From Acidobacteriota bacterium (GTDB lineage: Bacteria; Acidobacteriota; Terriglobia; Terriglobales; Acidobacteriaceae): DNA of 11,152 bases. The notes beneath the pieces were generated by a model. That model saw only the letters and a program-made list of their open reading frames with translations, was not told the DNA's origin and ran no database searches. Shown here one piece after another: positions 1 to 6,896 of this stretch; the first letter of the stretch is position 1, and the number at the start of each line of letters is the position of its first letter. Both the position numbers and the translations under genes were made by a program. The DNA is taken from NCBI GenBank assembly GCA_021781075.1, contig JAJXXN010000327.1, forward strand, positions 1-11,152, given 5' to 3'.

Positions 1-148
1 CAATGCCCTTGAATTGGAAGGCTGGCTGTTCAAGCGCCAGCAGGTTCAGCAAGCCGGAGACACTGGTCCCCTCCTGCACTTCAAAGGCCCGTGTTGAGGC
101 GCCAAATAGCTCCTTCAGCACGCCAAAACTGTTTATGGTGATGCGCAT
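1..148 (-). CDS. MoaD/ThiS-family ubiquitin-like protein, N-terminal part (cut by window edge)
   Basis: The minus strand from the ATG at 148 reads 49 uninterrupted codons to the window edge, beginning MRITINSFGVLKELFGAST and continuing with EVQEGTSVSGLLNLLAL. This matches the start of the MoaD/ThiS fold: a first beta strand, the F-G-x-L-x-E-x-x-G turn, a second strand ending in E-G-T-S-V, then the helix x-x-L-L-x-x-L. Family members are about 80-90 residues and end in Gly-Gly, which is thiocarboxylated to carry sulfur for molybdopterin or thiamine; that end lies outside the window, so competence cannot be judged. A purine-rich GTAAAGAGAG lies just upstream of the ATG. The gene follows lon in the same direction after 70 nt with no convincing terminator between, so it may be co-transcribed with lon. 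Whether it is true MoaD depends on the missing half and on a neighbouring moaE. It is distinct in sequence from the second family member at 5032-5358. Confidence 0.72.
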   Translation of the reverse strand, partial: MRITINSFGVLKELFGASTRAFEVQEGTSVSGLLNLLALEQPAFQFKGI

Positions 149-218
149 GGCTCTCTTTACAGCATACGATGCGCTTGAGGCTCAGGACATTTCATATCAG
201 AATCCACGGGTGATTCCT

Positions 219-2642
219 TTACATGGTCGGCGCATCGGCCTGCCACGCCACCCCCGCGGTTCCCGCCGACGGCAAGGCAAACACGGGCAATGCCACCGAC
301 AGCACATCCTCAATGCGGCTTGCATAGTGGATTTCCACGCCTTCAATTTGTTCCGCGCTGAGGTCCTCTTCCACATTCTGGCGGTTTTCCGCCGGCAGCA
401 GGATGGTTGTGATGCCGGCACGCCGCGCGGCGAGGAACTTCTCCTTGATGCCGCCCACCGGCAACACGTCGCCACTGAGCGTGATTTCTCCGGTCATTGC
501 GGTCAATGGCTTTACAGTGCTGTTGGCCAGCATTGAAACCAGCGCCGTGATCATGGTCACGCCGGCCGAGGGGCCGTCCTTGGGAATCGCGCCGGCGGGC
601 ACGTGGATGTGAATGTCCGTGTTGCTGAAGTCCTCATCAATGCCCACCAGCGCGGCATTGGCGCGCACCCAGCTCATGGCCGCCTGCATGGATTCGCGCA
701 TCACCTCGCCGATTTGCCCGGTCATGGTGAAGCCTCCCTTGCCCTTCATCTTCTTCGCTTCCACAAAGAGCACATCGCCGCCGGCAGGGGTCCAGGCAAG
801 ACCGACAACCACGCCGGGGCGCTTGACGCGTTCCGCCACCTCGGTGTCGACGCGCACTTGGATGCCGCCCAGGAACTCCTTGAGTATCTCCGTGCCAACT
901 GCCAGCTTCTCCGTCTTGCCTTCCACAATCCGGCGGGCCTGCTTGCGGCAGACGGTGCCGATGGTCTGCTCCAGTTTGCGCACGCCGGCCTCGCGGGTGT
1001 AGTGGCGGACGATATGGCGCACGGCATCCTCGCCAAACTCAATCTGTTCCGGGGCAAGGCCATTCTCACGGACCTGGCGCGGGATGAGGTAGCGATTGGC
1101 AATGTGCACCTTCTCCTCTTCGCTGTAACCCTGGAGGTGAATAATCTCCATGCGGTCGCGCAAGGGCTCGGGCACCGTGTCCAGAACATTCGCCGTGCAG
1201 ATGAAAAGGGCCTTGGAGAGGTCTATGGGCACGTCGAGGTAGTTGTCGCGGAAGGCGACGTTCTGCTCGGGGTCAAGAACCTCTAGGAGTGCGGAGGAGG
1301 GATCACCGCGGAAGTCGCGGCCAATCTTGTCGATTTCATCGAGCATGATGACAGGGTCATTGGCCTCGGCGCGCTTCAGGCTCTGGACAATTTGGCCGGG
1401 CAGTGCGCCAATGTAGGTGCGGCGATGGCCGCGCAGTTCCGCCTCATCATGCATGCCGCCCATGGAGATGCGCTGGAACTTGCGGCCCAGGGCGCGGGCG
1501 ATTGAACGCCCGAGACTGGTTTTGCCGACTCCCGGAGGGCCGACAAAACAGAGAATCGGCGCCTTCATGTCGCTTTTCAGCTCGAGCACGCTCAGGTAGT
1601 CAAGGATGCGCTCCTTCACCTTGCGCAGTTCGTAGTGGTCCTCGTCTAGAATCTGCTGCGCGTGGCCGACATTGACCTTGACGCCGGTGGATTTGTTCCA
1701 CGGCATGGCAATGAGCCACTCAATGTAATTGCGGGTGAGCGAGTAATCGGCTGCCATGGGGGACATGCGCGCAAGCCGGTTCAGTTCCCTCACCGCCTCT
1801 TTCTTCGCCTCCTCCGTCATGCCGCAGTTTTCAATCTTCTGCCGCAGGTCATCCACCTCGCGTTGCCCGTCATCGCCCTCGCCGAGCTCCTTCTGTATGG
1901 CCTTCATTTGCTCGCGCAAATAAAAGTCACGCTGCGACTGCTGCACCTGGTCCTGGACCTCGGTTTGAATTTTGGTGCGGAGCTGCTGGACATCTATCTC
2001 TTTGGTCAGGAACTGATGGAGTTTCTCCAGCCGTGCCTGCACCGCGGCTGTTTCCAACAGGGACTGCTTCTCCGCCGTCGTCAGGAAGGGCAGCGAGGCG
2101 GCGATAAAATCAACCAGCTTTGCCGGCACATCGATGCTCGCCGCAATCGTGCGCAATTCGTCCGACAAGGTCTGCGAGGCGGTCACTATCTGGTTGAACT
2201 GCGTCAGCACATTCCTGACCAGCGCTTCCACTGCGGATTCATTCTCCGCACCTGACGGCTCGATGACCGATAGCGTGCGCACTTCAGCTACCATGTATGG
2301 CTCGGATTGCACGAAACGGACAAACTCAACCCTTTCAACGCCTTCAGTGAAGACAAAGCGGCTCTGGTTGGGCATTCTGACAATCTTGTGCACCGTGGCC
2401 AGGGTTCCGACCGTGTTTAAATCTTCAGGGCGCGGTGAGTCGACGTGCGCATCCTTCTGCGCCGCCACCACAATCTGCCTGCTATCGCCCAATGATTCAA
2501 TCAGTTGAATTGAGCTTTCACGGCCCACCGTGAGCGGCAAAACAGCATGGGGAAAGAGAACCGTATCACGCACGGGGAGTACAGGAACCAATCGGATTGG
2601 CTGGTTGCTGCTTGCGTCGGGTTCGAGAGCCTGTCCAAACAT
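219..2642 (-). CDS. lon: ATP-dependent Lon protease (LonA type)
   Basis: Cytoplasmic AAA+ serine protease that unfolds and degrades damaged and regulatory proteins; 807 residues, close to E. coli Lon (784). Domains in order: N-terminal substrate-binding domain (about 15-215), coiled-coil region (about 205-290), AAA+ module (about 310-580) with Walker A GPPGVGKTS at 368-376 and Walker B VIMLDEID at 431-438, and the C-terminal protease domain (about 595-785). The protease domain has the catalytic Ser692 in KDGPSAGVTM and Lys735 in GGIKEKFLAA; their 43-residue spacing equals that of E. coli Ser679/Lys722. All key residues are present, so it should be active. The open frame extends six codons upstream to a TTG at 2660, but GAGGTGA at 2647-2653 sits at proper distance from the ATG at 2642, so I chose the ATG. 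After residue 785 there is a short tail ending QADAPTM. A palindromic element lies 21-44 nt upstream of the start. Bacteria of this kind may carry further Lon paralogues. Confidence 0.97.
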   Translation of the reverse strand: MFGQALEPDASSNQPIRLVPVLPVRDTVLFPHAVLPLTVGRESSIQLIESLGDSRQIVVAAQKDAHVDSPRPEDLNTVGTLATVHKIVRMPNQSRFVFTEGVERVEFVRFVQSEPYMVAEVRTLSVIEPSGAENESAVEALVRNVLTQFNQIVTASQTLSDELRTIAASIDVPAKLVDFIAASLPFLTTAEKQSLLETAAVQARLEKLHQFLTKEIDVQQLRTKIQTEVQDQVQQSQRDFYLREQMKAIQKELGEGDDGQREVDDLRQKIENCGMTEEAKKEAVRELNRLARMSPMAADYSLTRNYIEWLIAMPWNKSTGVKVNVGHAQQILDEDHYELRKVKERILDYLSVLELKSDMKAPILCFVGPPGVGKTSLGRSIARALGRKFQRISMGGMHDEAELRGHRRTYIGALPGQIVQSLKRAEANDPVIMLDEIDKIGRDFRGDPSSALLEVLDPEQNVAFRDNYLDVPIDLSKALFICTANVLDTVPEPLRDRMEIIHLQGYSEEEKVHIANRYLIPRQVRENGLAPEQIEFGEDAVRHIVRHYTREAGVRKLEQTIGTVCRKQARRIVEGKTEKLAVGTEILKEFLGGIQVRVDTEVAERVKRPGVVVGLAWTPAGGDVLFVEAKKMKGKGGFTMTGQIGEVMRESMQAAMSWVRANAALVGIDEDFSNTDIHIHVPAGAIPKDGPSAGVTMITALVSMLANSTVKPLTAMTGEITLSGDVLPVGGIKEKFLAARRAGITTILLPAENRQNVEEDLSAEQIEGVEIHYASRIEDVLSVALPVFALPSAGTAGVAWQADAPTM

Positions 2643-2646
2643 TGAG

Positions 2647-2653
2647 TCACCTC
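2647..2653 (-). promoter_or_regulatory. Shine-Dalgarno of lon that decides the start
   Basis: GAGGTGA on the minus strand is a near-perfect anti-16S match, four bases (CTCA) before the ATG at 2642. It would lie inside the coding region if the upstream TTG at 2660 were used, so it selects the ATG. Confidence 0.75.
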
Positions 2654-2662
2654 TTATCAACT

Positions 2663-2686
2663 TATCTTCATTTATACATGAAGATA
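2663..2686 (-). promoter_or_regulatory. lon: Perfect 9-bp inverted repeat around a TATAAA element upstream of lon: candidate operator/promoter
   Basis: On the plus strand TATCTTCAT (2663-2671) and ATGAAGATA (2678-2686) are exact reverse complements separated by 6 nt. On the minus strand the spacer and its edge read GTATAAA, giving a TATAAA that could be a -10 box; TTGGGG lies 18 nt upstream as a poor -35. The repeat is 21-44 nt before the lon ATG and does not include the Shine-Dalgarno. It is not CIRCE (HrcA) nor the HAIR element of HspR as I know their consensus sequences. What is seen is the palindrome; that it binds a repressor of a stress-inducible protease is inference. As RNA it would be a 9-bp, mostly A-U hairpin with a 6-nt loop, so a leader structure is the alternative. 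Confidence 0.5.
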
Positions 2687-3006
2687 CTCTAATCCCCCAA
2701 AAGCTTCGCCCTCAAACCTGCCCAGTCACGCCCGCCATTATGCATATCAAACGCCTCAAAGTCTTCAAGGTCAGTGCCTTAGCGAAAAATCTTTGATTCG
2801 GGAAAAAACTTCACCAAAGTAGCCAAAGGCAGCATTCTGGTTGCTTATCGGCAGTGAGCCGATGGAAGTTCAGAGAGCCTCGTGGAATCAATGGCAGCCG
2901 GTAATCTGTTTGGGATTTAATTGAAATTCAGCAACTCGCGCGACGGAATAAACAGGACCGTGGCATGGCACCCCGCACCAGCCGCTGAAATAACTCGATC
3001 AGACCT

Positions 3007-4959
3007 CTACGCTGAGAATTCCTCCGACAACCAGTCACTGAAAGGTCCAAAGCTTTCTTCGCGTCCCAGAAAATCGTGGACCATTTCCCTGCCCGGTTTG
3101 GAGCCGCCTTGCGAAAGAATTGTTTGCTTGTAACGTTCCGCGGCGGCGCAGGCGAGAGGGTTTTCAGGGTCGAACTGGGCAAAGATGTCGAGGGCAATGA
3201 CCTTGTCGAAGGCATATGTGTAGTAGTTCGATGAGTAGCCGGTGAGATGGCCAAAGCTCGCATACATGCGGTTTCCGTCGATCCAGGCCCAGGGCTGGAA
3301 GCGCTCGTACAGGGAGCGGGTGACCTGGTCGAAGTCGATTGCGGCGGCTTCGAGGTCGTGGAGGTCGAGCGAGAGCGAGGTGTAGTAGACCTGCGAGCGC
3401 ATCCAGTCGGCGCGTCCAAATGCCCCGGCGCGTTTCATGCGTTCGATGAGCGGGAGCGGGAGCGGTTCGCCGGTCTGGTGGTGGTGCGCGAAGGACTGCA
3501 GGAGCGCGGGCGAGCGGAAGAACTCCTCGAGCATCTGCGATGGAACCTCGATGAAGTCGCCTTCGGTGGCAAAGCCGGAGAGGCCGGCCCATTCGGTGTG
3601 GCCGCCGAGAAGGGCATGCATGAGGTGTCCGAACTCGTGGAGATAGGTGACGACGTCGGAGTATTGCAACAGTCCGGGGTCGTCGGCGGTGGTTTCAGGA
3701 AAGTTGCTGATAAGCGCGGCTTCGGGCGTTGGCCCGCCGGCGAAGCCGTAGACAAGCGGCGCGGCGGAGAACCATTTGTCCTTGCCCTCGCGGGGGTGCA
3801 TGTCGAGATGGAAGCGTCCGCGGAGGGTTCCCCGCTCATAAACTTCAAACACGCTGACGGAGCGGTGCCATGAGGCCGCGCTGACGCGGCGGAATTCAAT
3901 GCCGAAGAGTTGCGCGGCGGTGGAGAGGACGCCGGCCTCGACGGATTTGTAGGGGAAGTAAGGGCGCACGGACTGCGAGTCGAAGTCGTAGGCATGGCGG
4001 CGGTACTGCTCGTACCAATAGGCGCGGCTGCTGGCGTCGATTTCACCCTCGTGGCCGCGCGCGCGGGCAAAGTCGAGAACCATCCGGTGCTCGCGCTCTG
4101 CGCCTTCCCTGCTTGCTTCATCAAGCTTCACAATCAGGTTGCGGACATTGGCTGCCGAGCCGATCATCTGGTCGGCGGTGGCAAGCTCGGCCCAACTGCG
4201 GAAGCCTAGTGTGCGCGCGATTTGCTGGCGGGTTTCGAGCAACTGGCGCAGGAGCGCGGAGTTTTGCGGATACGCGCGTGTGTTGTAGGCGATGAACATG
4301 CGGTGGCGCAGTGCTGCGCCTTGGGCGAAGGTCATCACCGGCTGCATCTCGGGCGGGTCGGTGCTGATGAGGATTTTGCCGTCGGCGTTGGGCTGATGGC
4401 GGGCGATGTAGTCATCAGGCAGGCCGGCAAGTTCGGCGGCCGTGGCCTCGACGGTTTTTGCGCCCTCCTGAATGTTGCGGGCAAATTCAAGCGAGATGCG
4501 CGTGGCCTGGGTCTGCAGGGCCTGGATTTTGGCGCGGGTCTCGGAGTCGCGGTCGACGCCGGCGAGCCGGTAGGCGAGTAGGGTTTTGGAGACGTAGTGC
4601 CTGGTGGCCGCCGAGACGTTGGTGAGGTCCATGGCAGCGAGGGCTTGATAGACAGGCTGGTTGAGACTGAGCGCGCTGGCGGCTTCACTGATGCGCTCGG
4701 CTTCAAGCTGGGCCTGGTCGCGGACGGCCTTGGAGGCGGCGACGGAGTTTAAGACCTGTGCCTGCGAACCGGCGAGGCCCAACTCAAAGATCGCGCGGTC
4801 ATAAGGGGCGAGCGTGTTGGCCGGGGTGCGCGGGGCGGTGATGGCGAGCAGCTCGACGATAGCCGCTTCGTGTGCGGCAAGGCGGTGATTGACCCATGCG
4901 GTGAGGGCTTCGGGGGAGTTGGCGCCGTTGGCGGTCCAGAGGTGAAGTTCGGTGGACAT
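3007..4959 (-). CDS. M3-family zinc oligopeptidase (thimet oligopeptidase / Dcp-PrlC-like)
   Basis: A 650-residue metallopeptidase predicted to cleave short peptides inside the cell; it has no signal peptide. The M3 signature is intact: HEFGH at 441-445 gives two zinc-binding His and the general-base Glu442, and Glu471 in DFIEVPSQMLEEF is the third ligand. The Glu lies one residue further on than in mammalian thimet oligopeptidase. The Tyr-rich loop TGYSSNYYTYAFDKV (about 573-587) corresponds to the transition-state-binding tyrosines of the family. The N-terminal 400 residues are mostly helical, as expected for the lid over the active-site channel. Length is slightly below the usual 680 of PrlC/Dcp. 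The ATG at 4959 lacks an obvious Shine-Dalgarno, but the protein aligns in style from its first residues and no better start is seen. It lies 72 nt downstream of the MoaD/ThiS-like gene. Its probable role is finishing peptides released by proteases such as Lon, a functional inference only. Dipeptidyl carboxypeptidase versus endopeptidase specificity cannot be told. Confidence 0.93.
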   Translation of the reverse strand: MSTELHLWTANGANSPEALTAWVNHRLAAHEAAIVELLAITAPRTPANTLAPYDRAIFELGLAGSQAQVLNSVAASKAVRDQAQLEAERISEAASALSLNQPVYQALAAMDLTNVSAATRHYVSKTLLAYRLAGVDRDSETRAKIQALQTQATRISLEFARNIQEGAKTVEATAAELAGLPDDYIARHQPNADGKILISTDPPEMQPVMTFAQGAALRHRMFIAYNTRAYPQNSALLRQLLETRQQIARTLGFRSWAELATADQMIGSAANVRNLIVKLDEASREGAEREHRMVLDFARARGHEGEIDASSRAYWYEQYRRHAYDFDSQSVRPYFPYKSVEAGVLSTAAQLFGIEFRRVSAASWHRSVSVFEVYERGTLRGRFHLDMHPREGKDKWFSAAPLVYGFAGGPTPEAALISNFPETTADDPGLLQYSDVVTYLHEFGHLMHALLGGHTEWAGLSGFATEGDFIEVPSQMLEEFFRSPALLQSFAHHHQTGEPLPLPLIERMKRAGAFGRADWMRSQVYYTSLSLDLHDLEAAAIDFDQVTRSLYERFQPWAWIDGNRMYASFGHLTGYSSNYYTYAFDKVIALDIFAQFDPENPLACAAAERYKQTILSQGGSKPGREMVHDFLGREESFGPFSDWLSEEFSA

Positions 4960-5031
4960 GTATTTATGCTAGCGGAGTTGGCGGGGGTGGCGGGTTGGCG
5001 CGCAGCATTTCCACATTTCCCGGCTGGGCAT

Positions 5032-5358
5032 TTACCCTCCGGCGATGGCGCCGATGATGAGGAGCGGCTCCTGGCCCGCGGCGACGGCATCTGGGAGCGG
5101 CTCTTCCGGCGCGGCAAGCGACCAATCCTCGGAACAGGCGAAGAAGCGCAGGAAGGCGCGGCGTTGGCCGGTTGCATAGTCGCGAATGGTGCCGCGCAGC
5201 ATGGGGTGGCGGGACTCAAGTGCGTCGAGAAGGGCGCGCAAAGTCACAGGTGGTGCGACCTCGATGAGCACCTCGCCAGTGACGCCGGCGAGGTTGCGCA
5301 GGTGATACGGAAGCGCAACGCGTACCTGCGCGACAGTGGTGTTGTCTGTCTCGCCCAT
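5032..5358 (-). CDS. MoaD/ThiS-family ubiquitin-like protein with C-terminal Gly-Gly
   Basis: 108 residues from the ATG at 5358 to the TAA at 5032. The strand LIEVAPPVTLRALLDALESR (about 31-50) is the second beta strand and helix of the MoaD/ThiS fold, and the last residues PLLIIGAIAGG end exactly in the Gly-Gly that MoaD, ThiS and archaeal SAMPs need for adenylation and thiocarboxylation. Between them is a charged segment including FLRFFACSEDWSL. It is about 20 residues longer than classical MoaD. A purine tract GGAGGGGGAA precedes the start at slightly long spacing. The open frame continues upstream but there overlaps the propeller gene, so the ATG is preferred. It lies 53 nt after the BNR gene and 72 nt before the M3 peptidase, all on one strand. 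No E1-like activating enzyme (MoeB/ThiF) is seen in the window. It might be a sulfur carrier, a protein modifier, or a partner of the propeller; the sequence does not decide. Confidence 0.85.
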   Translation of the reverse strand: MGETDNTTVAQVRVALPYHLRNLAGVTGEVLIEVAPPVTLRALLDALESRHPMLRGTIRDYATGQRRAFLRFFACSEDWSLAAPEEPLPDAVAAGQEPLLIIGAIAGG

Positions 5359-5411
5359 TGTGGAGTTCCCCCTCCCCCGCCACAGCCCACAGCCTGCCTG
5401 AGTCAGCGTTG

Positions 5412-6593
5412 CTAGTTCAATGTCTGCACTTCGACCGACAAAACCCTGGGCAAGTCGCGCACGATGGGCGCCCAAGTGTCGCCGGAGTCGGCGGAGGCGT
5501 AAACCTGGCCGCCGGTGGTCCCGAAGTAAATGCCGCATTGGTCGAGCGTGTCGACGGCCATCGCGTCGCGCAAGACGTTGACGTAGCAATCGCGCTCGGG
5601 GAGTCCTTTGGAAAGCGGCTCCCATTCGTTGCCGCCGGATCGGCTGCGGTAAACGCGAAGCTGGCCGTCAACGGGAAAGTGCTCGGAGTCGCTTTTGATG
5701 GGGACGACGTAAAGCGTCTCCGGCTCGTGTGCGTGCACATCGATGACAAAGCCAAAGTCTGTGGGCAGGTTGCCGCTGACCTCGCGCCAGTTGTCGCCGG
5801 CATCGTCGGAGCGCATCACATCCCAATGCTTTTGCATGAAGAGCACGCCGGGACGCGAGCGGTGGATGGCCATGTGATGGATGCAATGGCCAATCTCGGC
5901 GTTGGGGTCGGGGATGTAGGGCGAGCGGAGGCCTTTGTTGATGGGCTTCCAGTTGATGCCGCCGTCGTCGGTGCGGAAGGCCCCGGCCGCGGAGATGGCA
6001 ATGTAGATTCGTTTGGTGTTGGTGGGATCGTGAATGATGGTGTGGACGCCCATGCCGCCCGCCCCGGGCATCCATTGGGAGCCTGTGCCGTGGCCGCGAA
6101 GGCCGGCAAGCTCGTGCCAGCTTTCTCCGCCATCGGTGGAGCAAAAGAGCGCCGCGTCCTCAACGCCGGCATATACCGTGCCGGGGTCGGTGAGCGAGGG
6201 CTCGATGTGCCAAACGCGCTTGAACTCCCACGGGTGTTGCGTGCCGTCGTACCACTGGTGGGTGGTGAGTGGTTTTCCGGTTGCGGCCGATGTGTCGTAG
6301 AGGAAACGGTTGGGCGCCTTGCCGGGGAATGCGGGCATTTCTGGCTCGCCGGGCTTCAGGCCAGGTTGATGCCAGGTCAAGCCGCCGTCGTCGGAGCGTT
6401 GGATGATTTGGCCAAACCAGCCGCTGGTCTGTGATGCATAGATGCGGTTGGGATCAGCCGCGGAGCCTTTCATGTGATAAATCTCCCAGCCGGCGAAGAA
6501 GGGGCCGCTGACCTTCCAGTCCTTGCGCTTGCCGTCCGCTGTCAGGACGAAGGCGCCTTTCATGGTACCCACCAACACACGCACTTTGCTCAT
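5412..6593 (-). CDS. BNR/Asp-box repeat beta-propeller protein (sialidase/VPS10-like fold, cytoplasmic)
   Basis: 393 residues with six Asp-box motifs (S-x-D-x-G-x-x-W) spaced about 50-85 residues apart: RSDDGGLTW (66-74), STDGGESW (152-159), RTDDGGINW (207-215), RSDDAGDNW (261-269), a degenerate RSRSGGNEW (316-324) and SADSGDTW (367-374). Such repeats build the blades of sialidase-like and VPS10-like propellers. The protein begins MSKVRVLVGTMKGAFVLTAD with no signal peptide or membrane segment, unlike secreted sialidases, and I see no FRIP/RIP arginine motif, so sialidase activity is not supported although databases often label such proteins exo-alpha-sialidase. The open frame extends 19 codons upstream to 6650, but GGAGGT at 6598-6603 lies at ideal distance from the ATG at 6593, which I chose. 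It is the first gene of a same-strand run with the MoaD/ThiS-like gene. Ligand and function are unknown. Confidence 0.88.
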   Translation of the reverse strand: MSKVRVLVGTMKGAFVLTADGKRKDWKVSGPFFAGWEIYHMKGSAADPNRIYASQTSGWFGQIIQRSDDGGLTWHQPGLKPGEPEMPAFPGKAPNRFLYDTSAATGKPLTTHQWYDGTQHPWEFKRVWHIEPSLTDPGTVYAGVEDAALFCSTDGGESWHELAGLRGHGTGSQWMPGAGGMGVHTIIHDPTNTKRIYIAISAAGAFRTDDGGINWKPINKGLRSPYIPDPNAEIGHCIHHMAIHRSRPGVLFMQKHWDVMRSDDAGDNWREVSGNLPTDFGFVIDVHAHEPETLYVVPIKSDSEHFPVDGQLRVYRSRSGGNEWEPLSKGLPERDCYVNVLRDAMAVDTLDQCGIYFGTTGGQVYASADSGDTWAPIVRDLPRVLSVEVQTLN

Positions 6594-6597
6594 GATG

Positions 6598-6603
6598 ACC
6601 TCC
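6598..6603 (-). promoter_or_regulatory. Shine-Dalgarno of the BNR propeller gene
   Basis: Perfect GGAGGT on the minus strand, four bases (CATC) before the ATG at 6593. It rules against the longer frame starting at 6650, because it would then lie within the coding sequence. Confidence 0.75.
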
Positions 6604-6615
6604 GGGGGAGTGAGG

Positions 6616-6650
6616 ATGCGGCGCTCGGGGAAAGCGGGGGGATGCCGCAT
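6616..6650. repeat. Inverted repeat in the BNR leader
   Basis: ATGCGGC (6616-6622) and GCCGCAT (6644-6650) are exact reverse complements separated by 21 nt. The pair lies 23-57 nt upstream of the BNR start, beyond its Shine-Dalgarno, so it could form a leader hairpin in the mRNA or be chance in GC-rich sequence. Confidence 0.35.
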
Positions 6651-6651
6651 G

Positions 6652-6692
6652 AAGATTCTTGATTATTGCCCGTGCAGATTGCAAGAAATCTT
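6652..6692. repeat. Imperfect inverted repeat in the divergent promoter region
   Basis: AAGATTCTTG (6652-6661) pairs with CAAGAAATCTT (6682-6692) with a single bulged base; the spacer is 20 nt. Adjacent to the shorter repeat on its left. It may be an operator half-site pair or a leader stem for the minus-strand transcript; no function is shown by the sequence. Confidence 0.3.
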
Positions 6693-6830
6693 TTCACTGA
6701 AGGCGGATGGGCAGTTGCTCGATTGCGGATTCATCACCTGCATTCGGCTTAAAGCATTGAGCCTTGCTGATTAAGGACAAATGACGAGCAAACTGCAATC
6801 AAGTCAACGGTGCAATGAGTATCAGGAGAG

Positions 6831-6839
6831 TTATCCACA
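6831..6839 (+). promoter_or_regulatory. DnaA-box consensus 9-mer upstream of aroDE
   Basis: TTATCCACA is an exact match to the consensus DnaA box, 57 nt upstream of the aroDE start. Only one exact copy was noticed, and the neighbourhood has no dnaA, dnaN or AT-rich unwinding cluster, so this is not an origin. It could mark DnaA-dependent transcription control or be chance. Confidence 0.35.
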
Positions 6840-6853
6840 GGCTGATTTCCCTG

Positions 6854-6882
6854 TTGCATAAGTTGTGCAATACCTTTAAGAT
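6854..6882 (+). promoter_or_regulatory. aroDE: Weak candidate promoter of aroDE with an embedded inverted repeat
   Basis: TTGCAT (6854-6859) and TAAGAT (6877-6882) are 17 nt apart, a correct spacing but with poor hexamers (3/6 and 4/6). The -35 overlaps an inverted repeat TTGCA/TGCAA with 7 nt between. If used, the transcript would start near 6889 and have a leader of only about 8 nt before the ATG at 6897, which would fit the lack of a good Shine-Dalgarno there. Confidence 0.25.
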
Positions 6883-6896
6883 GCGTCAAACGAAAG

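Larger units (their letters stand above)
2643..3006. other. Intergenic region between the M3 peptidase stop and lon
   Basis: 364 nt without a supportable gene. It holds the lon Shine-Dalgarno and palindrome at its left end, and an exact 6-bp inverted repeat ATCGGC/GCCGAT (2847-2852, 2858-2863, 5-nt loop) in the middle. The latter has no following U-run on either strand, so I do not call it a terminator. A CATAAT hexamer on the minus strand near 2738-2743 resembles a -10 box but lacks a -35 at normal spacing. I saw no credible start-plus-ribosome-site combination for a small protein. Confidence 0.6.
6594..6896. other. Divergent intergenic region between the BNR gene and aroDE
   Basis: 303 nt that must hold the promoters of both divergent transcripts. 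Visible from left to right: two inverted repeats in the BNR leader (6616-6650 and 6652-6692), a perfect DnaA-box 9-mer (6831-6839), an inverted repeat TTGCA/TGCAA (6854-6858, 6866-6870) and a weak aroDE promoter. I see no small gene and no convincing promoter for the BNR gene. Confidence 0.6.

Noticed and set aside
200..217. Terminator hairpin directly after the lon stop
   Set aside because: GAATC/GATTC pairing leaves a bulge and nearly no loop, and no T-run follows on the minus strand.
3..536. 177-codon plus-strand open frame at the left edge
   Set aside because: It runs opposite the MoaD-like start and the Lon protease domain; its translation shows no domain.
2643..2660. Longer Lon start at TTG 2660
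   Set aside because: The strong GAGGTGA ribosome site lies between this TTG and the ATG at 2642 and serves the ATG.
2663..2686. RNA thermometer controlling lon translation
   Set aside because: The hairpin arms do not include or pair with the Shine-Dalgarno at 2647-2653, so heat-melting of this stem would not directly free it.
2847..2863. Terminator for the M3 peptidase gene at the ATCGGC/GCCGAT repeat
   Set aside because: The stem is only 6 bp and is not followed by a T-run on either strand.
3247..3873. 208-codon plus-strand open frame opposite the M3 peptidase
   Set aside because: It overlaps the HEFGH-containing region on the other strand and shows no ribosome site or family signature.
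5358..6434. 358-codon plus-strand open frame opposite the BNR propeller
   Set aside because: It is antisense to a gene with six recognisable Asp boxes, its translation is Val/Gly/Ala-rich without family motifs, and long antisense frames are common in GC-rich DNA.
6831..6839. Replication origin at the DnaA box
   Set aside because: Only one exact box, no AT-rich unwinding region and no dnaA, dnaN or other origin-associated gene nearby.
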